This document shows, in pieces, positions 1 through 10,677 of a DNA stretch of 64,000 bases (within the stretch, counting starts at the first letter, position 1; each line of letters begins with the position of its first letter). The position numbers were made by a program, and so were the translations under genes. The stretch lies in contig OY744463.1 in NCBI GenBank assembly GCA_963556145.1, positions 7,068,001-7,132,000 on the forward strand, written 5' to 3'. This stretch comes from Hygrocybe punicea (Eukaryota; Basidiomycota; Agaricomycetes; Agaricales; Hygrophoraceae). Below the pieces are notes generated by a model, which was given only the letters and a program-made list of their open reading frames with translations, was not told the DNA's origin and did no database searches.

Positions 1-816
1 GTTGTCATCACAAATGTACACGTAGTGTCCTGGATTGTTGTCATTCCCGTACTTCTTTTCAAGCATACCACGAAACTGTGCCAACGAAAGGTCCAATGAT
101 GTAGCACCCTGTGGTGTAGCTGCTGGGTCGAGAGCTTCCATGCTGTCGTTGTCGACTATGACATCAGGCTGCACAAAAGTTACTGTGAGATAGAATAGAA
201 GGGACGGCTTGTGCTTACATCAATAGGGCATTTCTTTTTCACGTCGTCAATGTCGATGATAATGTTGACCTTCGTGTACTTGTTCTCTGTGATTTTCCCT
301 ACAAACTCTTTGTACTCTGACTCCTTCTCCACGTCCAGCGCATCAGCTTTCCTGAGAATAGAATTAGCTGGTTTTGCAGAGGTAAAAGGAAGATACGTAC
401 GGTCGACCGGGATGGAAATATTTGAACTTGTAACGTTGCTGATCTGATACCTTCCACTTTGTTTCTCCAAACCGCACTAGGACAGCTCGCATAAAGTGAA
501 CATAGTTGTCTGGTAAACACATAAAGGCAAGTTCTTTGCTATGGATATCGCACTTGGACTTGATGGCAGCTTGCTTTCCAATCTTGGGAATAGCCGGTGT
601 ATGGCGGATGAGTTGTAGTGAAAAGTTGGTACAGTATTCATCTGAATCGTCCTCCGAAACGTCAGAGTCCACCATGGTTATGTTAAAATTTTCAAATTGT
701 AACTCAGAGTGTGTATTGGGTTTGGCTTGGACGGCAGCGGAGTTGCACCACCCTGAATTTTTTCTCACTTTCCGCATGTTTATGAAATCAGCTGTAATTT
801 TTGTATTATCACGCAT
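1..816 (-). CDS. Unidentified spliced gene, 3' end outside window
   Basis: Three exons can be joined on the minus strand: 816-401, 351-219 and 168 to beyond base 1. The 49- and 50-nt introns have GTACGT...CAG and GTAAGC...CAG ends, and the frame stays open across both joins and off the left edge. The ATG at 816 is the first available. A second in-frame ATG at 675, just before an acidic Asp/Ser-rich stretch, could be the real start. The product is hydrophilic, with no signal peptide, membrane segment or catalytic motif that I recognise. The second exon is Lys/Asp/Glu-rich and ends in a KKKCP cluster. It lies at the edge of a repeat-rich region, so it could belong to a transposon rather than to the host. 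I do not recognise the family. Confidence 0.5.
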
Positions 817-930
817 TTTACCAAAAAAAATTACAATATATTACTGTAGCTATCTGATATATCGCGGGTTTTTTCCCCGCAACCTGTACCCATACCCGTT
901 GCCACAGGTACAGGATTGTGGGGGTTAATC
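817..930. other. Intergenic; degenerate TACCCG-rich repeat start
   Basis: No gene is seen here. From about 865 the sequence becomes rich in inverted GGGTA/TACCC words, the composition of the ends of the hAT-like elements further right. This stretch to about 1650 shares the GTGGGTGCAYCACCCTCCC word with the interior of the element at 5080-5926. It is probably a diverged copy of that family, but I could not find intact ends. Confidence 0.4.
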
Positions 931-1086
931 CGGGTCCTCAGACGTGACCAGGTGGTGTTGGGCACACCACCACCCTCCCGGTTACCTCGCGGTGCACGTC
1001 TGCAAGGTATGTTGGTGGTGGGTTTGCGGGTCCTCAGCCGTGACCACGTGGTGTTGGGCACACCACCATCCTCCCGGTTACCTTGC
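931..1086 (+). repeat. Imperfect tandem repeat, 96-bp period, 1.6 copies
   Basis: A unit beginning CGGGTCCTCAG at 931 recurs at 1027. About 60 bp of the second copy align with few mismatches, through the shared GGTGTTGGGCACACCACC core. The core is itself an inverted repeat. Confidence 0.75.
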
Positions 1087-1189
1087 AGTTGCAGCGCCAA
1101 CGTCAATTGATAGGGTGGTGCGCATCCGCGAGGTACGTTGGTGGTGTGATGCACGGTGGCCTTCGTCACGGTCGCGCTCATGCTCGTGG

Positions 1190-1345
1190 TTGTGGTCGTA
1201 TTCATGTTCGTGGTCGTGGTCGTGCTAGTGGTTGTGGTTGTGGTCGCTGTGGTCATTGTGGTGGTCGTTGTTGTTGTTGTTGTTGTTGTTGTTGTATTTG
1301 GAGGGCCGTGGGTTGTTGTTGTCGTAGTGGTGGTGGTGGCTGCCA
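1190..1345. repeat. GTT/GTG low-complexity tract with (GTT)n microsatellite
   Basis: The plus strand is almost purely G and T, arranged as degenerate GTGGTC/GTTGTG triplets, with an uninterrupted GTT microsatellite at about 1266-1295. All open frames across it (poly-Val, poly-Thr) are composition artefacts. Confidence 0.85.
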
Positions 1346-1789
1346 TTGTCACCCTTGTCCTTGCTGCCTGTCGTCCTCGTCAGGTGTGTAGTGTTTGTGT
1401 TGTTGGTACTGTCGTCGTCATTTGTGTAATGAGTAGCTAAGAAAAAAAACAAAAAAAAAACATACCTACTGCAACGGGGGGTGGGTGCACCACCCTCCCG
1501 CTGCCCTTCTCCCCATGTCCCATTGTTGTCCATTGTCGTTGTTGCCATTGTCCGTTGTCGTTGTTGCCGTTGTCCATCGTCGTTGTTGCCGTTGCTGTTG
1601 GTGGTTGAGAGCAAACTGTCATTTATTAATAAAACAAATGTAAAAAACTTACTCAAATGCTTGCGTTCGAGGGTGATTTGTTGGGGTGTTGTCGTGGCTG
1701 AGAGTCTGAGACTAAACTTTGGTGACTAAAAACGGAAATTTGCCGAAATCGGCATGTGAGTACAACTTTCGTGTGAGCAAAATATACAT

Positions 1790-1972
1790 GCCTGCGGACA
1801 TCGGTTCAGCAGTTCTGAACTGCTTGTGAACCGTTTAAACAACGAGGGGGTTGCCTGAACCCCGAACTGGTTCAGTTCAGCCCAAGGTGCTGGACTGAAC
1901 CAAACTTCCAGTTCGGTTCGGAGTTCGAACCAGGTTCGGATCAGTTCTGAACTGAACTTTGGCAGCACTACA
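1790..1972. repeat. GAACTGAACC-type inverted repeat cluster, possible hAT-like end
   Basis: Many copies of GTTCAG, GAACTG and CTGAACC alternate in both orientations. The cluster ends at about 1971 in GGCAGCACTA. Read in reverse, that is TAGTGCTGCC followed by TTCAGTTCAG, which looks like a hAT-type terminus (TAG...). The matching left terminus and target duplication were not found. Confidence 0.45.
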
Positions 1973-2023
1973 TGACACTGTGGTTTTCAATGGGTTGGTG
2001 ACAACAACAGGGCTACATGCCCT

Positions 2024-3159
2024 TAGGCAATGACACGGGTATGGGTAACCCGCACGGGTTGCAGGTACGGGTACTGCCGGGTATGGGTACGGGTTACCTT
2101 TTTTGGACCCAGGCAAAACCCGTACCCATGACCGCGGCTCTTGGTATACCCGCAGGTACCGGCCCAAACGGAGCCACACAGCTTCACGACAAATACCAGC
2201 ATCAACAACAAGACCCAGCAATGCATCCGTGCCCCCACAGGCTGCCCCATGCACGCACGCATCCGCAACAACACAGACAAAGCCAATAGCCACCACTTCC
2301 GTGGCAACACAACACCAACCGCCTGCCAAACGGCCCCATCCTCGCGCGAAACCGTGTCCCTACATGCCCACTGCAAGAAGCAACAGCAACCGCGTTGCAC
2401 AACACCCCGTCATCAAATAGTGCCCCAACGCAAACCCCCATACCCAAAACCCAACGGGAGACACATCACACGCCCGCGTCAGCCCCAAACACACTGTCCC
2501 CGCTGCAAAACGCGTCCGAACGTGTCTCAAGTCCCACCCCAGCCCCAAACCCCACACCCGTGCAAGAAAACGCATTCAAACGCGTCCCAGACCACGGTCT
2601 CACAACACCCGACCATTTGACGCCCACACAGGCCCCAAAGCCCATGCCCGTGCAACAGAACGTGCCCAAACGTGCCCCAGACCCCGTTCCCCCCCCAAGT
2701 ACATGCCCACACGCGCCCACAATCACGATGCCGCCGTCCAGACGCCACAACTGCAAATGCCAAGGCTAAACGGCATTGAAACGTGAGCTGACGCGTATGC
2801 GATGATGGAGGAGGATGAGAGGGAGGGGAGAATGGGAGATGGTGCGGGGAATGAGGAGACAGATACGATGGGAGGGTCTCTCGCCCACGAGAACCCAACC
2901 TGTCATGTGGTTCCCAGCCCCCCCACTCCTCGCATTTGCACAGCGCCACGTCAATTGACGTGCATGTCAGTGACACGAGGTAGATGTGGGCTGGAACCCG
3001 CCGGGTTTCCTGCACGGGTCAATACCCATACCCGACCTGCCCCGCTACCCGCCATCTACCCGCTGAAAAAAGACCCGTGGGTAGACGGGTATGGGTTGGA
3101 GTGGGTCTGGGTACGGGTTGGCCTCAGGACACCCGCGGGTATACCCGTGTCATTGCCTA
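2024..3159. mobile_element. Non-autonomous hAT-like transposon, intact ends
   Basis: The element is bounded by a perfect 19-bp terminal inverted repeat, TAGGCAATGACACGGGTAT at 2024-2042 and its reverse complement at 3141-3159. It is flanked by a perfect 8-bp direct duplication, CATGCCCT (2016-2023 and 3160-3167). An 8-bp duplication with TAG-starting inverted ends is the signature of the hAT superfamily. The subterminal 100 bp on both sides are dense in GGGTA/TACCC words. The 1136-bp interior carries Pro/Thr-rich open frames but nothing like a transposase, so it must have been mobilised in trans. A 16-bp palindrome centred on CAATTG sits at 2947-2962, about 200 bp from the right end, as in the related copies. 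Confidence 0.85.
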
Positions 3160-3239
3160 CATGCCCTCAGGTATGTTTCTTATGTATTTAACTTGAGACT
3201 GACTATATTTTCTTAGATAATATTGAATAACTATACTAC

Positions 3240-4033
3240 CACAACCAAGGACCATGCAAACACCAATCCAAAACCCCATGCCCATGCAAGAGAACGTGTC
3301 TAAATGTGTCCCAGACCACAATCCCACAATGCTGGCACCAACACCCAGCCAATCAGCACCAGCACCAACTCAAAGCCACCACACCACTGCCAAGATGTCA
3401 CAAGTGCAAGCCATGGCCCAATGGCATCAAAACTTGAGCCATGTATGTGAAGAATGGGGAGGATGGCAGCAATGCCAAAGCCCATGGCAATGCAGATGAC
3501 AAGGAAAACCATAGCAAAAACAATGATGGTGATGAGGATGATGTGGACAGTGACGAAGATGGGAAGCAACATGGATGACAGCGATGAGGATGATGAGGAT
3601 GGCCATGACAAGGATGGCCATGACAATGGTGGCCACGACAATGATGCCAGCCAATTGGCCAATGGTGACGAGGTTGGGAGATGAAGGGCCATGAGGACTG
3701 TCAACAACAACATTGACAGAACCCCCTCAAGTGACCTTGAGAACTGCATCAACCATGTCAAATTGACATGGCAATGCATTTGTGAGGTCAACAATGACCA
3801 GGATGGAGGGGCAACAAGCCCCTACCACTGTGATACCACCTTGCAACCGCATTGGCCATGTCAATTGACATGGCACCACATTTGCAAGGTTGCAAGTGGG
3901 TGGTGGGATGTGGCAAGGATACCCATGTAGCACCCATGGGTCATATGGGTGCTACCCATCATGGGTACAGTATTCATGGGTGTGGGTGTGGTATTGACAA
4001 ACCCAACCTGTACCAGACCCGTGGTCAACCCTA
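3240..4033. mobile_element. 5'-truncated relative of the hAT-like element
   Basis: Bases 3254-3370 repeat the Pro-rich interior of the element at 2024-3159: both read a Gln-Glu-Asn ... Val-Pro-Asp-His pattern in one frame. The CAATTG palindrome (3855-3874, 20 bp perfect) and a GGGTA/TACCC-rich right end follow in the same order. The right end reads CAACCCTA at 4026-4033, the reverse of a TAGGG terminus. No left terminus is visible, so the copy is truncated or badly diverged. A second, imperfect palindrome lies at 3753-3772. Confidence 0.55.
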
Positions 4034-4318
4034 GAATTCACTAGCAGAGTCAGCAAGTACTGTTTTGGCATCAACCAATGATGTAGGTTGGAGATGTGAG
4101 GCACTCACCTTCATATCATAATTGCACAGAACTTTGGGCATCTGTGGCTTTGTATGTCATGAAACCATTGCTTCACCAGTCATATTGAAATGTGCACGTA
4201 TTCATCAGACAATGCAGGGGGCAACATCAGTGAACATGGAAGTATCATCCACAAACATATGAGTGCTGAGCAGTATTATCATCCACTGAAGGTCCTCAGT
4301 GATGGCCTTTTCTTGCTA
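4034..4318. other. No gene seen; host of the MITE insertion
   Basis: Only short frames interrupted by stops occur here. The text has a codon-like, low-GC character and continues on the other side of the MITE (4513-5071), so it may be the remains of an older mobile element. I could not identify it. Confidence 0.4.
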
Positions 4319-4510
4319 GTGTTGCCTCAACTCAGCTGGTCAGAAAAAGCTGATCCTGGTGCTGCATTTCTGGTGCACAACCAGGTTTCATGTATATAAT
4401 TGGAAACTATGCCTATAGCTTCCAATTATAAGCCTATGAGAAACCTGGTTGTGCAACAAAAATGCAGGACCAAGATCAACTTTTTCTGACCAGCTGAGTT
4501 GAGGCAACAC
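4319..4510. mobile_element. Hairpin MITE with TA duplication (Tc1/mariner-like)
   Basis: The 192 bp fold back almost completely. The left arm starts GTGTTGCCTCAACTCAGC and the right arm ends in its reverse complement, with pairing continuing for about 90 bp per arm around a short centre near 4410. A TA dinucleotide flanks each end (4317-4318 and 4511-4512), the target duplication of Tc1/mariner-type transposons. There is no coding capacity. Arm divergence is modest, mostly single transitions. Confidence 0.8.
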
Positions 4511-5079
4511 TATTCCTTGCACAATGATGATGAGCAGTGAGTTGAGTGTGGTTGTGGTTGAAGGCCCAATTTGGAAGGCAGAGGAGTTGATCTGTGTCCA
4601 GGGAATAACACAAGGGGGATGCACCATCTGTGAACCAACTTTGGTGAGCAACTAAAAGAGGTTCAGGCAGACATTGGTAGATAGTTTCAATAGAATTTCC
4701 AAGTGTTTTGCACCTGCATGAGCCATCTGACTGCAGGTGATGATTCAAATTTTGACTTTTTAAAAATGGAAAATTGGGCCTCCTGCTTGGAGGCACAACC
4801 AGAATTATATTTCAGGAGCTCAAATACAAATTTTCATAGGAAACGGCCACAAATTGAGTGAGCAACAGCAATTCGAAATCTACCTATCAAAATTATTACC
4901 AACAATGGCAATGGCCAAGTCACATGCAAAGTACAATAACGCCCTGAGTATGAAACTAATGGACATGTCCATAAACTTGCTAACTTACTAAGGGCCTGTT
5001 CAGCAACTCAGTAACTAAGCACCCTCATTGTTTCTGAGGACATGCTGGACATGCAGAAGCATTGCTGACAAACTCTGCC

Positions 5080-5926
5080 TAGGGTGTAGCATGGGTCCCT
5101 AAGCCCAACACCATACCCATCATGGGTATGGGTCTGCATTACCCACCATTGGACATGGGTATAGTGGTTACCCATGTCACCATGCGGGTACTATGAACCT
5201 GAGCACTACTGTGAGCGTGTCACTGGTGGCAAGCTGAGGTCCCAACACCTTGCTCGGGCCAGACACATGTCAATTGACATGTCTATCACCCTAGCGAGGT
5301 ATGGGGTGGGGACTCAGATGAGCCATGCACCATTCCCAGTGCCCTTGGTGCTAGATACCTCACGAACAATGCCTACACATCAGGCCATGTTCACAAGGTG
5401 GCTGGTGGCAAGGTCATCATCATTGGTGCCAGATACGTCACCAACAACATCTATGCATCAGTTGATGCATCAGTGCTTGTTTGCAAAGTGATGTGGCCAG
5501 TGGGCTACACCCACGTTCCCTTTGTTGTTATTGGGCCTTTCATGTTTGCAAGGGGATGGCAAAGTTAGTAGCTGCAATGGGTTAGATATGGGGCATGTAC
5601 CTGGGGCTGGTATGTGGGTGCATCACCCTCCCAGCCTCGCTCTCCATCGTTGTTCTGGCTGTGTGAGTGATGGTGATGTGGGAGTTGTTGTTTATGGTCC
5701 TTGAAGACGTGTTGGTACATTTCCTATGTCAAAAAAATATGTCAAGAAATGTTGAATGGTTGAATAAAAACATACTGAAGGGTCTCTTGAAGACCCGTTG
5801 AAACCTGTCAACCAGTGGTGAGGGTACATGGTTGTGCATGGGTTGCCTAATTTGGAAACCATACCTGTACCTGATCAACCTGCAGCCCAAAAACCGTGGG
5901 TTTACCCATACCCATGCTATTCCCTA
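5080..5926. mobile_element. Non-autonomous hAT-like transposon, second intact copy
   Basis: The ends are TAGGGTGTAGCATGGGT at 5080 and, reversed, TAGGGAATAGCATGGGT ending at 5926: 15 of 17 matching. A perfect 8-bp target duplication ACTCTGCC lies at 5072-5079 and 5927-5934, again hAT-like. Both ends continue into GGGTA/TACCC-rich subterminal DNA. An 18-bp palindrome on CAATTG lies at 5265-5282, about 190 bp from the left end, mirroring its place in the copy at 2024-3159. The 847-bp interior has no transposase. Confidence 0.85.
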
Positions 5927-5934
5927 ACTCTGCC

Positions 5935-6900
5935 TTCTTATTCTTGTTCCCCTATGGTGGATCCCCCTATGGCAGATGCCCCTTCTCCTCATATTGTCGG
6001 ATCTCCCCCATCTCCAATGGCATCAGCCCCAAGAAGGCCATTGAACTTGGCCCACAATTCTTTGCCCACTTCACTACTTTCCAGTCCATTCTGAACTGAA
6101 ATGGTGCCCACAGAATATCTTGATCTGCAAGCTCTACTGCATATTCAGCATGGAAATTCTGGCCCATATGAACTTGCTAACCAGCCTTCATTCCAGGATG
6201 TCAGTCAGCAAATGTCATCACATGTGGCACATGGATGGAGGTACAGCATTCAGCAAATTGGCACTGTGTTCGAGTTGGAATGGGGGGATCATCTTCATCT
6301 TCAAGTTCTACATTGGAATCCTCCAGTGATGGCAGAGCTGGGTGTGCAGGGATGGCATTATCCAGGAACAGTTCCTTAAAATCTAAATCATCACTCAAAT
6401 CATCATCATGATCAATTACAAGTGACTCCAGATGAGGGGGATGAACATCTTCAAGCCAACTGAAGTCTTGTTCATTGTATGCCAAAAACATCCCCTGCAA
6501 ATTACCATTCAGACTAAGGTTGTGGAGAGGAACAGGGGAGAGAGCCAGATGGTAAATCAGGGGATGATTGGGGAGGAAGGACTTCATCAAAAACTGGAAT
6601 ATAAGCTTGCTGTCGAGTGTAGAGAGCCACACAAGGTGGATTGCAAGTTCGTCTTAGATGGCTGTTCAGACCAGATGGTGTGAATTGATGAGCACATCCA
6701 TCACATCAAAGCTGGCTACAGGGCATGGGGTCACTAATTTGTGGGACTTTGAACAAAATTATGAGAAGGAATAAGATGGCAAACAGAGCTGAAGGATGGG
6801 TGGACAACAGCAGCAGTGGAAATTGGAATCACAAGTCCAGAAGTCAGTCATTTAGACCTTCATAAGCCCAAGACCTTTGGGGTAGAGTCAGGGCCAGCAC
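5935..6900. other. No supported gene; possible decayed transposon ORF on minus strand
   Basis: An open stretch of 143 codons on the minus strand (6632-6201) is acidic (runs of Asp/Glu around DHDDDLSDDLDF) and reads like a protein fragment, but it has no neighbours, no convincing start and no motif that I recognise. The rest of the interval shows only short frames. Confidence 0.3.
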
Positions 6901-6929
6901 ACCATGCCATCCCATTGTGCCATGCCCAC

Positions 6930-7070
6930 GCCATCTCCCACACTTCATCACCCACACCCTCATCACCCACATCCTATTGTGCCCCTGCCATCTCCCCACC
7001 ATCACCCACACCCTCATCACCCACCCATCCTATCGTGCCCCCGCCATTGCCCACACCCTCATCACCCTCC
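6930..7070. repeat. CCCTCATCACCC tandem low-complexity array
   Basis: Degenerate units of CACCCACACCCTCATCACCC alternate with CATCCTATTGTGCCCCTGCC. The second phrase recurs in the same orientation at about 9660-9690, so both arrays come from the same repeat family. Confidence 0.7.
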
Positions 7071-7391
7071 TGTTACGTTTCCAACTCCGCTTCCAACCCC
7101 GATGCCCATTCCGATACCCACCATGACGATTCTACACTGCACACCTTCCTTTTTCATTTCATTTTGTCCTTTGTCTTCCTTGCAACGTCATCGTTTCTTC
7201 ATTTGGACATCCTTGTATTTTCTTATTCTTGTTCTCTTTTTGTCCCTTCTTCTAGAACAATCCAGACCGACCATGGACATATCCCACGTGACCTTGTTGT
7301 ACCCGAATAGTCTCCTTGCCGATGGACGTCACCGACATTGTCTTTTCCCTTCGATATCTTGTTTACGCTATCCCACGACAAACCGATCACA

Positions 7392-7562
7392 ATGGCTGTA
7401 CTCCCAACACAGCTCATTACCGTAATTGTTATTGGCAGCATTGCCATCACCTTCCTGATCGGTTTCTACCTTGTTATAATCTATCTTTGGCATCGGCACC
7501 GAAACCCTTCCGCCATTGATACTTCTGACTTCCACCTCGACAATATATCGACACGTAATTGA
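7392..7562 (+). CDS. 56-residue predicted single-pass membrane peptide
   Basis: An ATG at 7392 opens 56 codons. Residues about 8-31 form one strongly hydrophobic helix rich in Ile, Val and Leu, followed by a basic His/Arg stop-transfer patch (WHRHRN) and a polar tail. That is the layout of a small type III membrane protein. It lies about 770 bp upstream of an LTR-like repeat in the same orientation and could be a piece of a retroelement's 3' coding region rather than a host gene. There is no homologue I recognise, and chance cannot be excluded at this length. Confidence 0.25.
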   Translation: MAVLPTQLITVIVIGSIAITFLIGFYLVIIYLWHRHRNPSAIDTSDFHLDNISTRN

Positions 7563-8328
7563 CAATTGCCATTCCCGGATATTTGGTTTCCATATTCATA
7601 CCCTGTGCCCACCATTATCCTCCCTGACGATCCGACAACATTCCTCACCTGCATGCGAACCCTGAACAACCCCCGATCACAAGACATTTCACTGTTCTCT
7701 CTAATCCGACCATCGCCGAAGCACATTCTTTTGGACTTCGACCACAGACCATACGACTTCCCAAACAGTGAACCAACCCCTATCGCATATTGTTCACACG
7801 ACATCGCTTCGTTGCAGTACCTGACATCTTATTCCCACAGCTTGTCACTCGTGCCATGACTTGAAACCTGGACCCACATTCATTTAACCTTTTCCATCTA
7901 TAACCTTGATATCTCCCACACTCCTTTACAACAATACCCTTTCTTGGACGAATACCGGCATCAGGTGGACTGCGTCGTTCCACAGACAGGACAAGACATT
8001 GCTCCTCGATACGTCATCGACACAGACATCATCATCCGGTACAGCTTATGCTGTTCACATGTCTGACCTCGACTACCCCACCATCCTAGTTGGTTTTCCC
8101 TCCATACATTCCTTTGTTTTCCTTTATACCGACCTTGTCGCTATATCCCCACTACCTCAAGACACTCTCATCACCAATCCTACACTGGACGATACCCATC
8201 TTTGACCCAACCGTGCGATGCACTTGCCAGACTGTGCACTTGCCTGTTACAGCAAGTGTAGACCCCGATGTAGATGCGGGTTCTTTGTGGCTTCGGAACT
8301 ATATTGATAAATAATAAAGATCCTAACC
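7563..8328. other. Unassigned DNA, possibly internal region of a retroelement
   Basis: Several frames of 70-100 codons lie on the plus strand with coding-like composition but no recognisable domain. The last 70 bp before 8329 appear related to the DNA flanking the inverted copy at 10678-10745, suggesting that both are the tail of one element's internal region. Confidence 0.3.
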
Positions 8329-9171
8329 TGTGGGTGTCAGCGTAGAAGTGACTGGATAAGTCAGTGTCGGGAATAGTAGTAAAAGAAAGGGATTGTTAGT
8401 AAAAGTAAAGCCGCCGCGTAAAACTGGACTAATAACGATGAATCCGGCGATGAACAGAGTGAAAACGGACAAATAATGAAGAACCCGACGATGCCGACGA
8501 TGTCGGGTACAGCGGGTCGGGTTGGGTCGAGTCGGGTTGGGTCGGAAACGATGAACAAATATACGGGAACAGCGATAAAGACAATGAGGTGAACTATAAA
8601 AAGCTAAGGGTCTACGTGGACAAGCATTTGAAGGAATTAAAAGGATTCTGACTATGAGGGAATCGGGGACTAATGGTATCTCTTTTTGTACGGTCGTCGG
8701 GGACCGTTTTTATAGTACATGAGTGTGTAGCTACTTTTGGACATGTCTACTTCGGCCGATAGAAACTACAAAGAAACACTGGAATGGGGAAGTGGAAAGG
8801 GGGGTTGCAAAGCAACGAAGACAGGAAAGTGGAGGGGAAAACGAATATCCATGAAAAAGATTGGAAAAGTCCTACATATCTCCGAAAGGACGAGGGGATG
8901 CATAAATAAGGTAAATCCGAAGTCGGGGATTGAGTCCGAAGAGATCCATCTCCTGGAATTGGAACTCCGAGGCGTTTGAGGCTGCCGGATTTAGCCCAAA
9001 AGCGGCCATCACCAAGCGGCATGTGTCGGGTTATGTCGGTCACGTCGGGTCACATCACGTCACGTCACGTCGGGTTACGTCGGGTTTGAATGCAAGTCGA
9101 ATGGCGGCATCGGGTTGGTCCGGATTCGTGATATATCGATGATATGGACTCAGAGGGACGTCGACCCTCTA
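8329..9171 (+). repeat. LTR-like repeat, plus-oriented copy
   Basis: This 0.84-kb stretch aligns end to end with the reverse complement of 9793-10677. Exact anchors include a 21-bp block (8332-8352 against 10656-10676) and an 18-bp block (8493-8510 against 10534-10551). Shared features in order are a GGGTC/GTCGG-rich patch, a TTTTTATA box followed by an abrupt composition change, and a common CCCTCTACA 3' end. Length, TG...CA-like ends and the TATA-like box suggest a retrotransposon LTR. No 5-bp target duplication or primer-binding site is visible. Confidence 0.55.
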
Positions 9172-9792
9172 CACCGAATAGGCAATTCTGCACATCACAT
9201 GATCCGATGACAAATCATCCGAGTCATCCGGACCCCCTCTATTCCTCAATGACACCCGGGCCTCCAGTTGGATCGTGAGAACATCGACATGAGGACGCCT
9301 CATGTCCGCCTCATGGTGAAAACATGGTGTAGTTGGACATGTTGTAGCTTCATGGTTGTATTTCTATTTACCTCCCCTCAAGACCAGTTACTATATATAC
9401 TGTTCTTGTTGTTGGTTCGGACTTTTTCTTCTTTTCCTTTCCTTACGTTTAGTCTGGTTCTTGGGGCAGACTCATCTTGTTTTGGGTAACCCCCACGGCT
9501 CGCAATGACACTAGACCTTGACCCCCCCTGTTAGCAGTGTTGTCTTAGCTGTAAGCAACAATGAAAGCTGCCGTTCTCCCCTCTGGAAGCCGATCCCCTG
9601 TTAAGTTGATTGTTGCCAGAGCCCGCTGCAGAAGCGATCCGTAACACCTCCCTCATCGCCCTCCCATCCTATTGTGCCCCTGCCATCTCCCCACTCTCAT
9701 TCTGTTGTGCCCCCATACACCCTCGTCGCCCCTGCCATCTCCCTCACCTGCCTCTCTCCCTACCTCTGTCATCACCTCATGAACCCACCACC
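9172..9792. other. Spacer between inverted LTR-like copies
   Basis: No gene is seen. A second CCCATCCTATTGTGCCCCTGCC low-complexity array (about 9655-9770) is present, the same family as 6930-7070. Confidence 0.4.
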
Positions 9793-10677
9793 ATGTTGTA
9801 GAGGGCTCTCCACCCTCTGAGGCCAGAAACCCGACATATCACAAATCCGCTCCAACCCGACGACTCTAATGATCCCTGCTCGAACCCGATGTAACCTGGT
9901 GCATACCGACTAGCACGGTGTAGTAGGAGGTCACGTGATAGGATCCCACGGTTCGTAGGACTACTTAGTAGAGATCACACTGTAGTAGAGACTCAGCTTA
10001 TCATACCATGATGTTCACCCCATGACACCCTGAGTGGGCACCCCCTGCCCACTCCAACGGCTGCTCCAGTACGGGATCGGACTGGCTCCCATACTCGCAG
10101 AGTATCAAATATCGTAGAAGGATCTCATCGGACTGGAATCCCAACATCGGACTTACCCAGTTAGCGCATACCGTCTCCCTTATGGAGATATATGAAAGTA
10201 TTTTACATCTTTTTCACTGATTTTACATCTCCCCTCCATTTTCCTGTCATCGTTGCCTTGCAACCTTTCTCCTATTTCTCCATTTCCTTTCTCCTTTGTT
10301 CTCTCTCATCGGCCAAGGACTCTCGTCCGAATTTAGATAGGGATTTTTGTAGTATAAAAAGGTGCCCAAAGCACCGTATCAAAATAAGAAACCAGTCCCC
10401 GTTTTCCCCCTTCTCTTAGAGTCCCCCTCAGTAGCACATATTGCTCATACACTTTCCCCGGTCTCTCGACCCTCTCCCCATCGTTCCACCGTCCTTATTA
10501 TTGTACCGCTCGTCACCCGACTCCTGACCCGCCGTACCCGACATCGTCGGCTTCGTCGGCTTAGGTCGGTCTCCTCAATAGTCGTAGTACTTAGTCGGTG
10601 GCTTTCCTCTTTCTATCCCTTACCCTTATACTGAAGCTAGTTAGACTATTCCACCGTCACTTCTACGCTGACACCCA
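9793..10677 (-). repeat. LTR-like repeat, minus-oriented copy
   Basis: Inverted, diverged partner of 8329-9171 (see that entry for the anchors). Homology continues about 70 bp past the presumed LTR start into both flanks, so each copy is probably a fragment of the same element and not a solo LTR. Confidence 0.55.

Noticed and set aside
1156..1440. Val-rich and Thr-rich frames that resemble membrane or mucin-like proteins
   Set aside because: They come from a GTT/GTG low-complexity tract. Every frame on both strands is open there.
2103..2620. Pro/Thr-rich open frames as a secreted or structural protein
   Set aside because: They lie wholly inside the hAT-like element, have biased C/A-rich composition and appear in several frames at once.
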